Source: Pegea sp. RAD2-039 (Eukaryota; Chordata; Thaliacea; Salpida; Salpidae). From it: 64,000 nucleotides of DNA. The notes under the pieces are model-generated. The model was not told the origin of the DNA, did not search any database, and saw nothing but the letters and a program-made list of their open reading frames with translations. The stretch spans positions 248,001-312,000 of the forward strand of contig JAQGEQ010000179.1 in the NCBI GenBank assembly GCA_034620365.1. Direction: 5' to 3'. This document shows, piece by piece, positions 33,832 through 45,010 of this stretch (position 1 is the first letter of the stretch; every line of letters begins with the position of its first letter). The position numbers and the translations under genes were made by a program.

Positions 33832-36800
33832 ATGGCGTTACAAGAACAATGCAAAGAAGATTTTATTTCAAAATTAATTGCTTTATTACTTAATGAAGGT
33901 ATAGATGCTTTAAGGTGGTTTTTTCATGAAAACTTGCTTCAAAATAAAAACAAACCATTATGCTTGAAAGAGGTAAATAATTAATTTGCTATTTTTTAGA
34001 CAACCTGAATTCTAAAAGTTTTTTATAATAAATATTTTCAATTTGCTGGCCAAAATACACTAGAATTTGTTATTATAGCTCAAAGATTAACATTTTTTTT
34101 TTAATAATAATATGTTTTATTCATTCAAAGGTTATAAAATCAAATGAAAAGTTATTATGTCAAATGCGCGATGGTTACCATGGTAAAGTGTATATTAACA
34201 ATGAGATGTATGATGTCATAACACATGGTAATGAAAATTATTTTGATATTTCAATATGGTACGTTCTGATCAGGTAAATCATGAAATAAGTATTAAGAAA
34301 TTTTATAAATCTTTTTTCAAAATGGAAATTAAACTTTTATGTAATCATACAGATTTTTTTGTCAATTAAAACATCCAAATTGGATTTGGTGGAATGAAAT
34401 ACCAGAAGAACATCAGAAGACTCCACTTTATAACATCGTTAAGATTAAACGATTTCAAGAAAAACTAAAAGGCAAAATCTTTGATTGAAATCACAAATTA
34501 AAGTTAAAAATGTTGAACACTTTTTAGAGTTTGTTTGTAATGCAAAAGTTGATGAACAAAGATTCAAACTTTTGTGGAATCATTTAACAAATATATTGGA
34601 TAATTTAAATGGATACAAATGTTCACTAAGACGATTACCACAATATAAAACAAGTGATTCTATGAATTTAACGGAAAACGAATTATTTAAAATATTAGAA
34701 TGGCAAACAATGGAATTAGAAGACCGTGATAAATTTTATCTAAGAGATAAAAAGACTTATTGCAATGGTTTAAAAGTAAATCGTATTATCTAGCTTTTAT
34801 AATAGAAATTAAAGAAATAAAATTAATCATTTGTAGAAAAACTGTCCAATGAAAATGGAAAATTTTCTTTCAAGCTTTTATCAAAATCAGAAGTTAGTAA
34901 AGTTATATTTTAACTCACCAAAAAAACGAAAAGAAAAAATATTTGGAATTACTGATAAAAACTTCCTTAAGGATATTTCAACTTGTTCAAACTATTTTCA
35001 AACTGGTAAAAAATATTTATGATTAGGGCTTTAAAATAAAAAGACTTAAATAATTTATTCAAAGGATTTATTAATGAACAATTTGAAAAATTTCATTTAA
35101 AAATATTTGGAGATAAGTTAAAGAAAGAAGACAAAAATTCGGATAAACAATTAGAAAAAGACTTTATTAACCAGTTGGTTTATGAAATTGATCAATCACC
35201 TTTTTTATATGGTTTGTTGTCATTAGATTGTCATTACGATAAATTTTATAATTAAGCATATTTGCAGATATAAAAAATGAAACAGAAAAAAATCTTAAAG
35301 AAAATTATTTAAAGCATTTTAGAGAAATCGAAATTAAAATTTTGAGTACAACAGAAATCTTGCCAATGAAGATCATCAATTTCAATTTAATGAGAGTAGA
35401 CTTTGAAGAACAATTTGATGAAAATAATTTCTTTTGTAAAGTTGGTGAAAAAACAAAAATGACGTTTTGGTGGGAAATATTTGATTCTAAGTTAAATAAC
35501 AGAATTATTTTAAGGTTTGAAATTGTGCTTTACATTTAGTTGAAAAACTTCATTTTATCAATTTACCAGTTCTTCTAACTCTGCTGGGAAATCAACTCTG
35601 CTGCAAAAAGTCTGTTTTTCCTGGGCAAAGAATAGCTGCCCTGAAACACGTCGTTTCGATTACGTCATTCATCTCGATATGTTAGCAATAGAAACAAAGA
35701 GAAGGAATCAATTCACAAAAGTTTGTGATCTGATCACACCAGGTTTCGCCTTTCACCGAATCTCTACAGATTTTAATTTTTTCGCAAATCTTAGAAATTG
35801 ATTCAAAATATGTCGAAAAACTTGAGAAAGAATTAAACAGAAATTGTGGTGAAAAAACTTTGATTTTAATCGATAATTACCATAGAAGTAACAAAAACGA
35901 TGACGTCATATTGGAAGTTGAAGATATTTTGAATGGAGAAAAATGGCCACGCGCAAGTGTTGTCATGACAACCAAATTATTGTCGTTGGATACAGCTCTC
36001 AAGCAACCATCAAATGTAATCATCAACAACAGCGCTGAACAAAAACCAATTTTATCGTTTTACAATCGAGACTTCTGGAAGATCTATATTTTAATTGGTA
36101 GAGATTTCGGTGACGTCACAGGTGAAGCTGGTAAATATCGGAAAACTAATGTAGAAACTGATAATTATATGAGTTATTTGTTGAAATCGAACTTTCAGCA
36201 TTTTAATGAATTCGGTTTAAGAAAAGTCTTTAAAATCTTCGATCAAAAGTAAGAATAAATGATCAAAAGAAATTTTAATGAGATTGAAATTAAATTTTAG
36301 GGTTTTTCCTCATCAGTTTGATCTAGATGATCAGTTTCAAACTGATGTAGTTAGTCATGTAATTGCTGGTAACTACGGATGTTTTTTTGAGTTGTCGAAT
36401 GAAAATTCGAAAACTTTAGTTTCAATGTTGATGAATGGAATTTTGGTGAAGATCGGAAAACGCTTCAAATTTTCACATTTCATTTTTGAAGATTACTTAG
36501 CTTCAATGTAAGTTCAATTCTAACGATTAGAAAAATAAATCTTTAAACTTTCATAAAATTTCAGTATAGTCAAAATAAAGTTCCAGAATAATTTTGAAAG
36601 CTTTTTACAAGAGCTAAGAATGAAAGTTGAAGATGTTTTTCGATTAAAACATTTTCTTATATTTTTGGCCGGAAGTCATATCAAGATTATTCTGGAAAAT
36701 ATTGTTAGGATACTAAAAAATCAAAAGAAAATAACAAAAAGTAAAAGTATTCAAACATTTAACAAAAATTCTAAATGTTTTTGTTTCAGCAGATCAAATA

Positions 36801-38519
36801 AAATTAAACAGTTTGATTTTCCTTTTCTGTTTTCAACTTGTTTGCGAATCGAACAGCTATCCTGAGATATTAGTTCCTTTATTCAGTTTAGATGATGATT
36901 GTGCATCCAAAACTCTTCTCAGTGAGAAAGGAAAGGTCTTACACATCTCATATGCTGGCCTGATCAGTAAAACCACTGAAGCTTGTCTCTTGAAGATATT
37001 TGATGAGTGGAAAGTTGAGACTAATCGATATGGATTGAATAAGTTGGCTATTAATCAGTTTTACATCTGCGAGCTGCATATTAAAAACTGTTTTGGAATT
37101 CAATTTCCATTTTTTGGCATATTAATCAGCAAAATTTCAACTCTTCAAGTTGTTATTGTTACATCAATTAAATCTATTCATCAAAAGGAGCTTGATATTT
37201 TTTGTAAACATCTTCAGTTGACCAAAACATCTAATTTGATTAAATTGAGCTTGAGATTTCGTTCTGAAACCTCCAATATTGCAAGTTTTGTTTCTTTAGT
37301 CGAAGCTTGTTATCATAAACTGATTTATCTTGAGGAACTAGATATAGATATCTATAACATCAATCTTTTCAGGTCCTTAATAGGTGAAGTGAAAGAAAGA
37401 CAATTCACTTTACCTTTAATAAATCTGAATTTAAACTCTCTTGAATTACAACAAACTGATTTAGTTGATTTAGCTTCTTGCTTACACTTCTTCAAGTTTA
37501 CTCACAAACTAAATTTATCTGATACACTTTTGATAGACCATTTTGCTAAACTGCAATCTACTCTTTCATTGATGAAAAACCTTCAGGTAAACTTGAAAAT
37601 ATGCGATTTTGTTGTTAACTTGCTTATTAATTTCAGGTTTTGAAATTAAGGAGGTGTTGTTTGTCAAACAGCAGTTTGGTTGCCATTTGCAAAGTTTTTG
37701 AACATTCAACTACATTACAAGGGTTACATGTTTTCGATCTTAGTTACAACCATTTGTTTGATAAAAGAGTGTTAAGACGTTTAATTAATGGTTTAAAGAG
37801 TTTAAAGTATTTACAAGAATTGAATTTGAGTGGAAATCAAATTGGTGATGTGTTAGGATTTGATCTGATAAAAAATCTCCAAGATAAGATATATTTGGAA
37901 ATACTGAAGTTAGCATCAACTGAAATATCTCAATCAACTCTAGCTGCGTCTCAACATGATCTGAAGAGATGCTCTCAATTAAAAGTTGTTGATTTTGGTG
38001 GAAACTATTTTGGAAATATGAATCTTGAATTTTTGAACACCTTGCACTCAGGTAAATGAGATATTTAATTCATTCAAAAATTACATCAATTACATCTACA
38101 GAAATTGAAGAAAGTCAATTGAAAGAAATAGATTTATCAGGTATAGAAAGTAATTGATAAAAAATTGATTAATATCATCTTAAGTTTAATGATAATTATA
38201 ACAATTATATACTTTTATTAAAGGAATAAATGAAAAGTATTACAATGAATTGAATGAAAATGAAGTTGACAAATTTATCAAGACATTACCTAACCATAAA
38301 AATATCGAATTTATTTCACTTTTATTTACTCGAATTACACGAAAGTTGAACATTTTCAATTTATTAATCGCATGTGAAAAACATGCCAGTTTGAAATCTA
38401 TTAAGTGAGTCAACTTCAATTCCAATTCACAAACTTCCAACTATTTTTTCAGGTTGAGTAGAAAATGTATTCCTCTTCAACCTAAAATAACTTGTTGGAC
38501 GAAATTACATTTGATTTAA
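33832..38519 (+). CDS. NLR: HEPN/DZIP3-like domain, NACHT, leucine-rich repeats; one apparent frameshift
   Basis: Fifteen exons join in phase: 33832-33972, 34131-34273, 34353-34775, 34837-35005, 35065-35229, 35268-35514, 35570-35742, 35795-36248, 36301-36507, 36565-36740, 36790-37586, 37637-38051, 38102-38140, 38224-38404 and 38453-38519. The one break is in exon 3, where a one-base shift is needed at about 34485. The N-terminus (FDISIWYVLIR, NWIWWNEIP) resembles the DZIP3/HEPN-like effector of invertebrate NLRs. The NACHT part has P-loop SSNSAGKSTLLQKV, a Walker B-like LILIDNYHR, a sensor-like ASVVMTTK and the FKFSHFIFEDYLASM end block. LRRs fill exons 11-14 (LQELNLSGNQIGD). NLRs are cytosolic pathogen or stress sensors. 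AATAAA signals lie near 38590-38605. The N-terminal domain name is tentative. Confidence 0.85.
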
Positions 38520-38620
38520 GACAAACGAAATAAGATATTGCATTGTTTAAAATGATACTAAATACACCGGAAATAACTTTATAGTGATGAATAAAAGATA
38601 ATAAATTTTCAACTAGTGTT

Positions 38621-39814
38621 TAATCCAAATGTGAAGATGATTTAGAATTAAGTCGGAAGGATCTTTTTCTATATTCCCCTGTTTGCATATTCCACCTTTC
38701 AGGAGGATTTATTTTGTTTTGAAGCTGAGCTTGTTCAATCGTCTATAATAACATCATCAGACAATTGAATACAAAAAACGTCAACTGACTTTGTCAAAAA
38801 AACGAGAAAGTTCAACAGAGTTGCCAGATCCTGCAGTCAGATGCTTAGGATTAAGAACATCCTGTAAAAAGATGAAGACATCGAGAGAGTAAAGGTTTTT
38901 GTAGAATTGATATTAAATAACAACTTGATTTGGATTTTCTTAAATTGAAAATATCAAAAATTAATCACCAGAAACATGCCGCTACACTTTAGTTGCTCAG
39001 AAAGATCTTGACCTTTTCTCATTTTATCACTTCGATTTAAGTGATGCAGAAGATCTAGTTTTGTTCCCACCATAAGAACAGGCATCCTAAGTCCATTGCT
39101 CGAGTTATCTTCGTTTGAAGTCACGTGGCTACAGAATTTATCATTTAGTTAGCTTCATGATAAAAATAGAAAATTTCTCACTTTAGAGGGTTGGAAGTTT
39201 GAGAAACTTTTACAGATGAAAGTCCAAAGCTAATTTCGTGATCCAAAACATCATTCAACCATTTTGGTACATTCAACAAAGATTTATTATTTGTTAAATC
39301 GTGTACTAAAATCAAACCGTTGACATTGTTGTAAAAAATTGGTCTAAAAACGTTGAAAAATGAAATTAAGAACAGCTGATAGCGATTATATTTATCAGAA
39401 ATTGTTAGTAAGGCAATGAGAGAGAATTATGATTTGTTAAATTAGTAATTCTTACTGCTGCAGTAGAATCACTTTAAGAGCAAGTATAAAAGACTTTTAT
39501 GGAGCAGAAGATGCAATCACCTGCTGCATGCATGGCTCTTTGATGCTCCAATGTCCCAGATCTCGACACAAAAAGTCTTTTCATCTAAAGTCCCCTGCTT
39601 GAAATCGTGCAACTAAAGATAGAAAACATCTCGTTGAATAGTTTAAGAACATCAAAAGGGAACTAACTTTGATTTGAGTTGAACAACCGATAGTGTATCC
39701 GGGGTTTTTGGTTGGTTCTCCTGTTGCTATTAAATGAGCGAGAGAAGACTTACCAACACCAGGGTCACCAACTACTAACACCTTTACTTTTAAATCTCTA
39801 TTTATATTTAACAT
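38621..39814 (-). CDS. RABL3: Rab-like GTPase RABL3
   Basis: Six minus-strand exons run from ATG 39814 to TAA 38623-38621. Walker A is GDPGVGKSS. The following GYTIGCSTQIKV and EKTFCVEIWDIG strings are the RABL3 forms of switch I and switch II. FYNNVNGLILVHDLTNNKS is the third conserved block. LMVGTKLD replaces the NKxD guanine-specificity loop as in RABL3, and AGSGNSVELSRFFDK is the late G5-region motif. There is no C-terminal prenylation cysteine, which is normal for RABL3. The protein is a small GTPase-like factor implicated in trafficking, small-GTPase prenylation and ciliary or immune roles. It converges on the NLR with about 100 bases between stops. A CTCAG acceptor lies 10 bases before the ATG. 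Confidence 0.93.
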
Positions 39815-40844
39815 CTTAGAAAATCTGAGAGAAGAAAAGGCAGATGTTAAACTTGATAGGAAGATCAGAATAAGAAGATCACATAGTGAGCTTGCTGGCT
39901 GGTCAATACAAAATCAAATGACTTTCTCATACAAGGTGTTTTGCAAATTTATTTCCAAACATATTCAAATTTGCAAGAGATACGAGTTGAAAATAAAAAC
40001 TCATCTAATTGAAAATAATGATAAAGAACAAGCAAGCAAGCATGTAATTAACGAATAAACAAGAAAAGTAATTATAATGTTGCCACAAATAACCACCTAG
40101 TAGCTTGCTGGTAGACAAGACAAACTGATTGGTTGAAGTAATTGTCTGATACCAAGCTTTCTAGAACACAGAAGAGCACGTTTTCAGCTCCATCACCTTT
40201 TATTTCAAATGGAAAAATTCGAAAAAGAAATTCATTTTTTTCAGTTATATCTAAATTGTAACAGCGTCAACTTAAAATATATAAACGAAATTAGATGAAA
40301 CAAAAACGAATTAATTTTTTTTGATAGATAATAACAAAGAACATATTGATTTGGGTTGATTTGCATTATAACAAATAAAACTGCAAATACAACAAACTTA
40401 CATTAGGTATCTATATACTGCTGTAAAACAATTCATGTTTACAAGTAGAGAAATCAACAAAGAACATTTGTTAAATAGGCATAATTCGAGAACAAAAGTG
40501 AAATTATATCAGAGAAAGAAGAGCAAAGAAAAATCTTGAAACTTTTTCAAGTTTTGTAGTATATTCTGATTTCATCCATTGTTCCTGGTAATGTATTTTT
40601 AAACTCTACTTCAAACACAACTTACAGGGTCCAAAAGTTGTTACAAAATAAATAATTTGAAATGAAGATACCACAAGTATTGTTTTATAATTCATTAGAT
40701 TGATAAAAAAGAATTCATCAACAAATTACATAAATAAATGTCATTAAAGGGTATCGCTAGAACGGGCTGTGAGTGATTGCGATAAAAAGTTGATAAAAAA
40801 AAGGTGGAAAGATCGTGTTTAAGGGCAGTAGAAGTTATTTGAAA
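39815..40844. other. Intergenic between RABL3 and DCP1
   Basis: About 1 kb of AT-rich DNA with no open frames of note. It holds the RABL3 upstream region and the DCP1 3' UTR. Confidence 0.5.
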
Positions 40845-43579
40845 CTATTTGAAATAGTGTATATGATTTGAGGGTTTTTCTTGCATAAGAAAAGTATTCT
40901 GTCTGTTATCTGCATGCCAACTTTTCAAATATGCATTATAGAAATCAGTTTGAAAAGCACTATCGCTCTGTAACATACAACATCTAGTTGAAGCTTTTTA
41001 TAAGTTTAAAATGTGAAAAAATACCTTTAAAAGATGAATAACTGATTCAATCATGTCTTTCATACTCAGCGGGGTGTTTGGCTCGGATTTTTCAGTATTT
41101 TTTTCAGTTTTAGGAATGAAATCTACTGGCGACATCAATCTTATAGGAGCCTAAAGATATATTCAGTAAATTTCAAAGTTAGTTAAAGTTATAACTAAAA
41201 GTCACCTGTTTGTGAGACTCCGATAAATTGATATTAGCTAGACTTTCAATAATAGAATCTGTAAATAAAATTATGTTTAACATTTAAACTAACAGATGAA
41301 ATAATAAAGTATAACAAACAAGCAAATAAAAAGTTGAAAAAAAACTTTGATTAAAAATTAAAAATATAAAACCTCTTGGATTTATATGAGCAGTTTTCTT
41401 CACCAGAGGTACAGATGTTTTTGGATGTGAAAAGTTCTTTACTTTCACTAAATCATTTGATAAAAGATTTTTAAAATTATCATTTAGATGTGAAGAGGAA
41501 GAAGGAAAAGTTGGAGAAAGTGAATTAGTTTTTGTAGCTTTTGGTTTACTACTAGATGAAAACATTGTCTGGTTGGAGGGTTGGCCATTCCAAGTAAAGT
41601 TCTTCAACAGGCAAGTGCTGTCGAAAGTCTTTCTGTGTGTCTGGGAAACATTTGGTTTAGGTATATTTAGAGGCACCGACTTAGATATTTCATGCTGGTT
41701 GTCATGCTTTTGCAAAACGTTTTGAAATGTTTCTGGCTTCTTGAACAGTTTATTTAGAGCAGTGTTTTCAATTGCCTTTGGTACTCGATTTCCAACTGCT
41801 GTGTGTTGTTGTCTTTCTAACTCAGTAACTGAAATCGCGCTTTCGGGTAAAACAGTGCGATTTGTAGTCGCAGGTTGAGACCAGGAACTAGTTGTTGGTT
41901 GTTGGCTTGATGGCCGGTTAAATAAGTTTCCTAATCTCAGTTGAGAAGTTTGAGGAGCTGTCGAAGTAGGCAGAGATTTCTGCAAAATACAAAAATTGTA
42001 AAAATCAACAGAGTTATTGGCAATCTGAAAATAAAAAAATGTTTAAAGCAATAATTCACCTGTTCATACATGGTTTGGGCTTTATTCAGCATTTCTACAA
42101 GATTAACGTTTGTATTTGTCTTGCTACCAGCTGTTTTTTTGTTATGATTTAATATTTTATCAGCTAAAAATTGATTTGAATTTGTATGTTCTTCATGAAG
42201 AGATTGAAAATTGTCTCTAATTTCAGGACTTTCTGCCTGACATAATCTTTAAATAAATTACAAGTAAATTATAGATAGATATTTAAATACAGTTGTATAA
42301 GAGCTAACATTGAAAAACTGATTCAAACTAACTTCCAAAAAAGATTATTGATTCGATTAACATCTTTCACTTCAAAGAAATACAATAGTTTCAACTCAGC
42401 TGTAAAACACAACAGCTTATGAACTAAGACAAGTGAATGTTTAAGAAACATTAGGAGCATAAAAACATAACAAAAAAGTTTATAAATTCTGAAAACTTGT
42501 TAGAAGTGAATTTCTTATACTTTTGGTAGTTTTAAAGCAAATATTCCTTTCAGCTTGTATGCAGCTCTCAAAACCTCTCTCTAGATATTCGATGGCATTT
42601 TGTAAGTTTTTTGTATTTAATAATGCAAAGGCATAGGTTGGTAAAGAGGACCTATTATAAAAAAAGGTTTTATCTTGATTTAAATAAAAATTAAATAATA
42701 ATTATATTACTCCTAATAGATCAACTTAATAAAAAAACTACATTTTACTAATTCATTAAAACAAAATTTATTATCTTATTTTATATTTAACCATATTCAG
42801 AGTTTAAAAAAGCAAATTTATATAATAAAATGTCATCTAAAAAATAGTTTTATTAATTTTTAAATCTAATAGTTGAAATTTGAACTATTTATACTTTTAT
42901 TTGATGCATCAAAAAATTAAATTATCAAAAGTACTGTATTTTTAATATAAAAAACAAAAATATTCAATTTTTATAATACATCATTCTTTTTTACTATATA
43001 AATTCAAATAAGACTTGGTTAACATAAAATATAGAATCAAACGCTAAAAACAGAAAATTATAAATTTTTAAGCAAATGACTACAGAAAATAATACAAATA
43101 ATTTATATATCACTTTTAATACTAAATTTCTTTTAATTTCTAAATGATTATAAAAAGTAACATTTATCAGTTTAAATTACTTAAATTTAAAAGAGATAAT
43201 ACATTATGTTAAAAGCTAATATAAAATATATAACATCAAAATTTCAAATACAAAAAATTCATACCTTTCATATACAAACATTGTTCCAGACTTATCACAG
43301 TTATTCTGTTATAAACAAATATTTATATTATTTACTAATCAGTATAAAAATTTGTTGAACTGTTTTATATTGCGTCAATCATTTATTTTATTTTATAAAT
43401 TTTTGATACCAGTGACTTATGTATATAAATCTAAAATATCTATAAAAACTTACATATTTATTCTTATAAACATCAAAATCAAACATTGCAACTCTGAAAG
43501 ACATATCAATAATCCTAACAGCAGATTTATCAATCATTTTCAAAGATTTCAAATTTAAAGACATCTCAATAGAATTCAT
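40845..43579 (-). CDS. DCP1: mRNA-decapping activator DCP1 (EVH1 domain plus trimerisation domain)
   Basis: About nine minus-strand exons run from ATG 43579 to TAG 40847-40845. The EVH1 fold occupies the first four exons: MSLNLKSLKMIDKSAVRIID, then the KSGTMFVYER strand, PTYAFALLN, and LKLLYFFEVKDVNRINNLF, matching the DCP1-type EVH1 end. A LVEMLNKAQTMYEQ helix follows, as in DCP1A/B. Then comes a long Ser/Pro/Thr-rich linker with short hydrophobic motifs (KSVPLNIP, TFQNVL) of the sort that bind EDC factors. The end, MKDMIESVIHLLKSD then FQTDFYNAYLKSW, is the DCP1 trimerisation domain. DCP1 activates DCP2 in cytoplasmic P-bodies. One gene here covers vertebrate DCP1A and DCP1B. Confidence 0.9.
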
Positions 43580-45010
43580 TTTGACCTTTTATTGTTTGTA
43601 ATTTAAAACCTATAAAAATTTCTCTATAGAAGAAAAAAATATTTTTAAAATATTATACAAATCTATTTGTTCAAATTGGAAACAATCTGAATAAATTTTA
43701 GTAAATTTATATCAAGCTGGTCTAAGACTTTACTTTTAGTAAAAGCCTAATATTAATATTCTGAAAATAACTAATTATTAGCAGATATATTTATTTCAAT
43801 TTGTTTCTTTACAGAAACAACAGTTCTTAAACAAAGAATTCCTAATTATGATTTCATCAGCAGCCGATATAAAAGAAAATACAAACATATAACACGAAAA
43901 TAAAATATAACAATACCATATTATCAAAATAATACAAGATGCTTACAACAGACTCATATTAGAGTGACTAGAAAACTTAAATTCTAATATAAACAAAACA
44001 AAGAAATTAGTAAAAATAACAAGAATTTTATTTCTTAACGTTAAACTCTTATGAGTTTTAGAATGTTAAAATTTTTAAATATAGTCTTTGCGATTAGTTA
44101 AGAGATATTTTGGTTTTACCTAAACTAAGAACAAAATTGGGATTACTATATATTTGCCCACAATAATTACAAAAATGCTTTTTATCTCCTGATGTTACTT
44201 TTAGGAAGTATAGAATGTAAATGAAATAATTAAAATTCTATTTATCGAAGAAAAATCTCTATCAGTTGATTTTCTAAACTTAATATCGAATTCAAGAATA
44301 TACTTTAAAAATTTAGTATCTATGGACTTCTGGTAATACAATTGTAAAATAGAAGATCAGAACTTTTATTATTATGTCTAAGGTTTGTTAAAGTCAGTGC
44401 AATCATAGATCTTTCCTCATTCACAACTAAAATCATTACATAGCTTAAAATAATTTTCAACATTATGAGCCTACATGTTTTCTTTAGTAAAATATCTTAG
44501 CCATCTTAAAATTTATTGTTGTACTGATACATAGATGAGCAATAATTACACATCAAAATAAATGTTTATTAAAACTTAATCAGCCACTTCGAATAACATT
44601 TTTATGTAAGTCAATATTCTCTTTAAATTATATCATGTAAATTGGGAGCAGGCAATTAATTCTGTGGCTAAAATTGCATATCAAATTAAACTCAAGAATC
44701 GGTTGTTGCTTTTATTGGATAATTAGATTGCTTATTGGCGTTTGTTCGATTTATTGTTTAATGTTATAGATAAAACAGATGATATTCAGTTATCTGACTT
44801 ATTTCTTGATGGCTTCTTCAGTCAAATTCCAAAAGAATTCTGCTAAAAGTAGTTTGTATATAATTACAATAAACCAATGAGATGCCTTAACTTTGCTTAC
44901 CTCAGTCAGCATAGATTTACTTTTTTAACTTCTTAGGATCATGAATAAATTCTTGAATCTTCTTTTAATTGAATAACACACCCAGCAAAAACAGTCACAC
45001 ACAACAACAC
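43580..45010. other. Intergenic between DCP1 and the I-domain integrin-like gene
   Basis: No FG-GAP-type or membrane-spanning exon was found on the minus strand here, which is why the integrin-like gene is called truncated. A minus-strand AATAAA lies near 44712. A coding-looking plus-strand patch at 44640-44830 is broken by a stop. Confidence 0.5.

Noticed and set aside
34486..34488. TGA in NLR exon 3 as a second selenocysteine codon
   Set aside because: The frame after the TGA is not coding; the coding continues in a different frame. NLRs are not selenoproteins.
44640..44830. Plus-strand coding-looking patch (INSVAKIAYQIKLKNRLLLLLDN ... LSDLFLDGFFSQIP)
   Set aside because: One internal stop, no start, no splice partners and no recognised family. 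At best an old pseudogene scrap.
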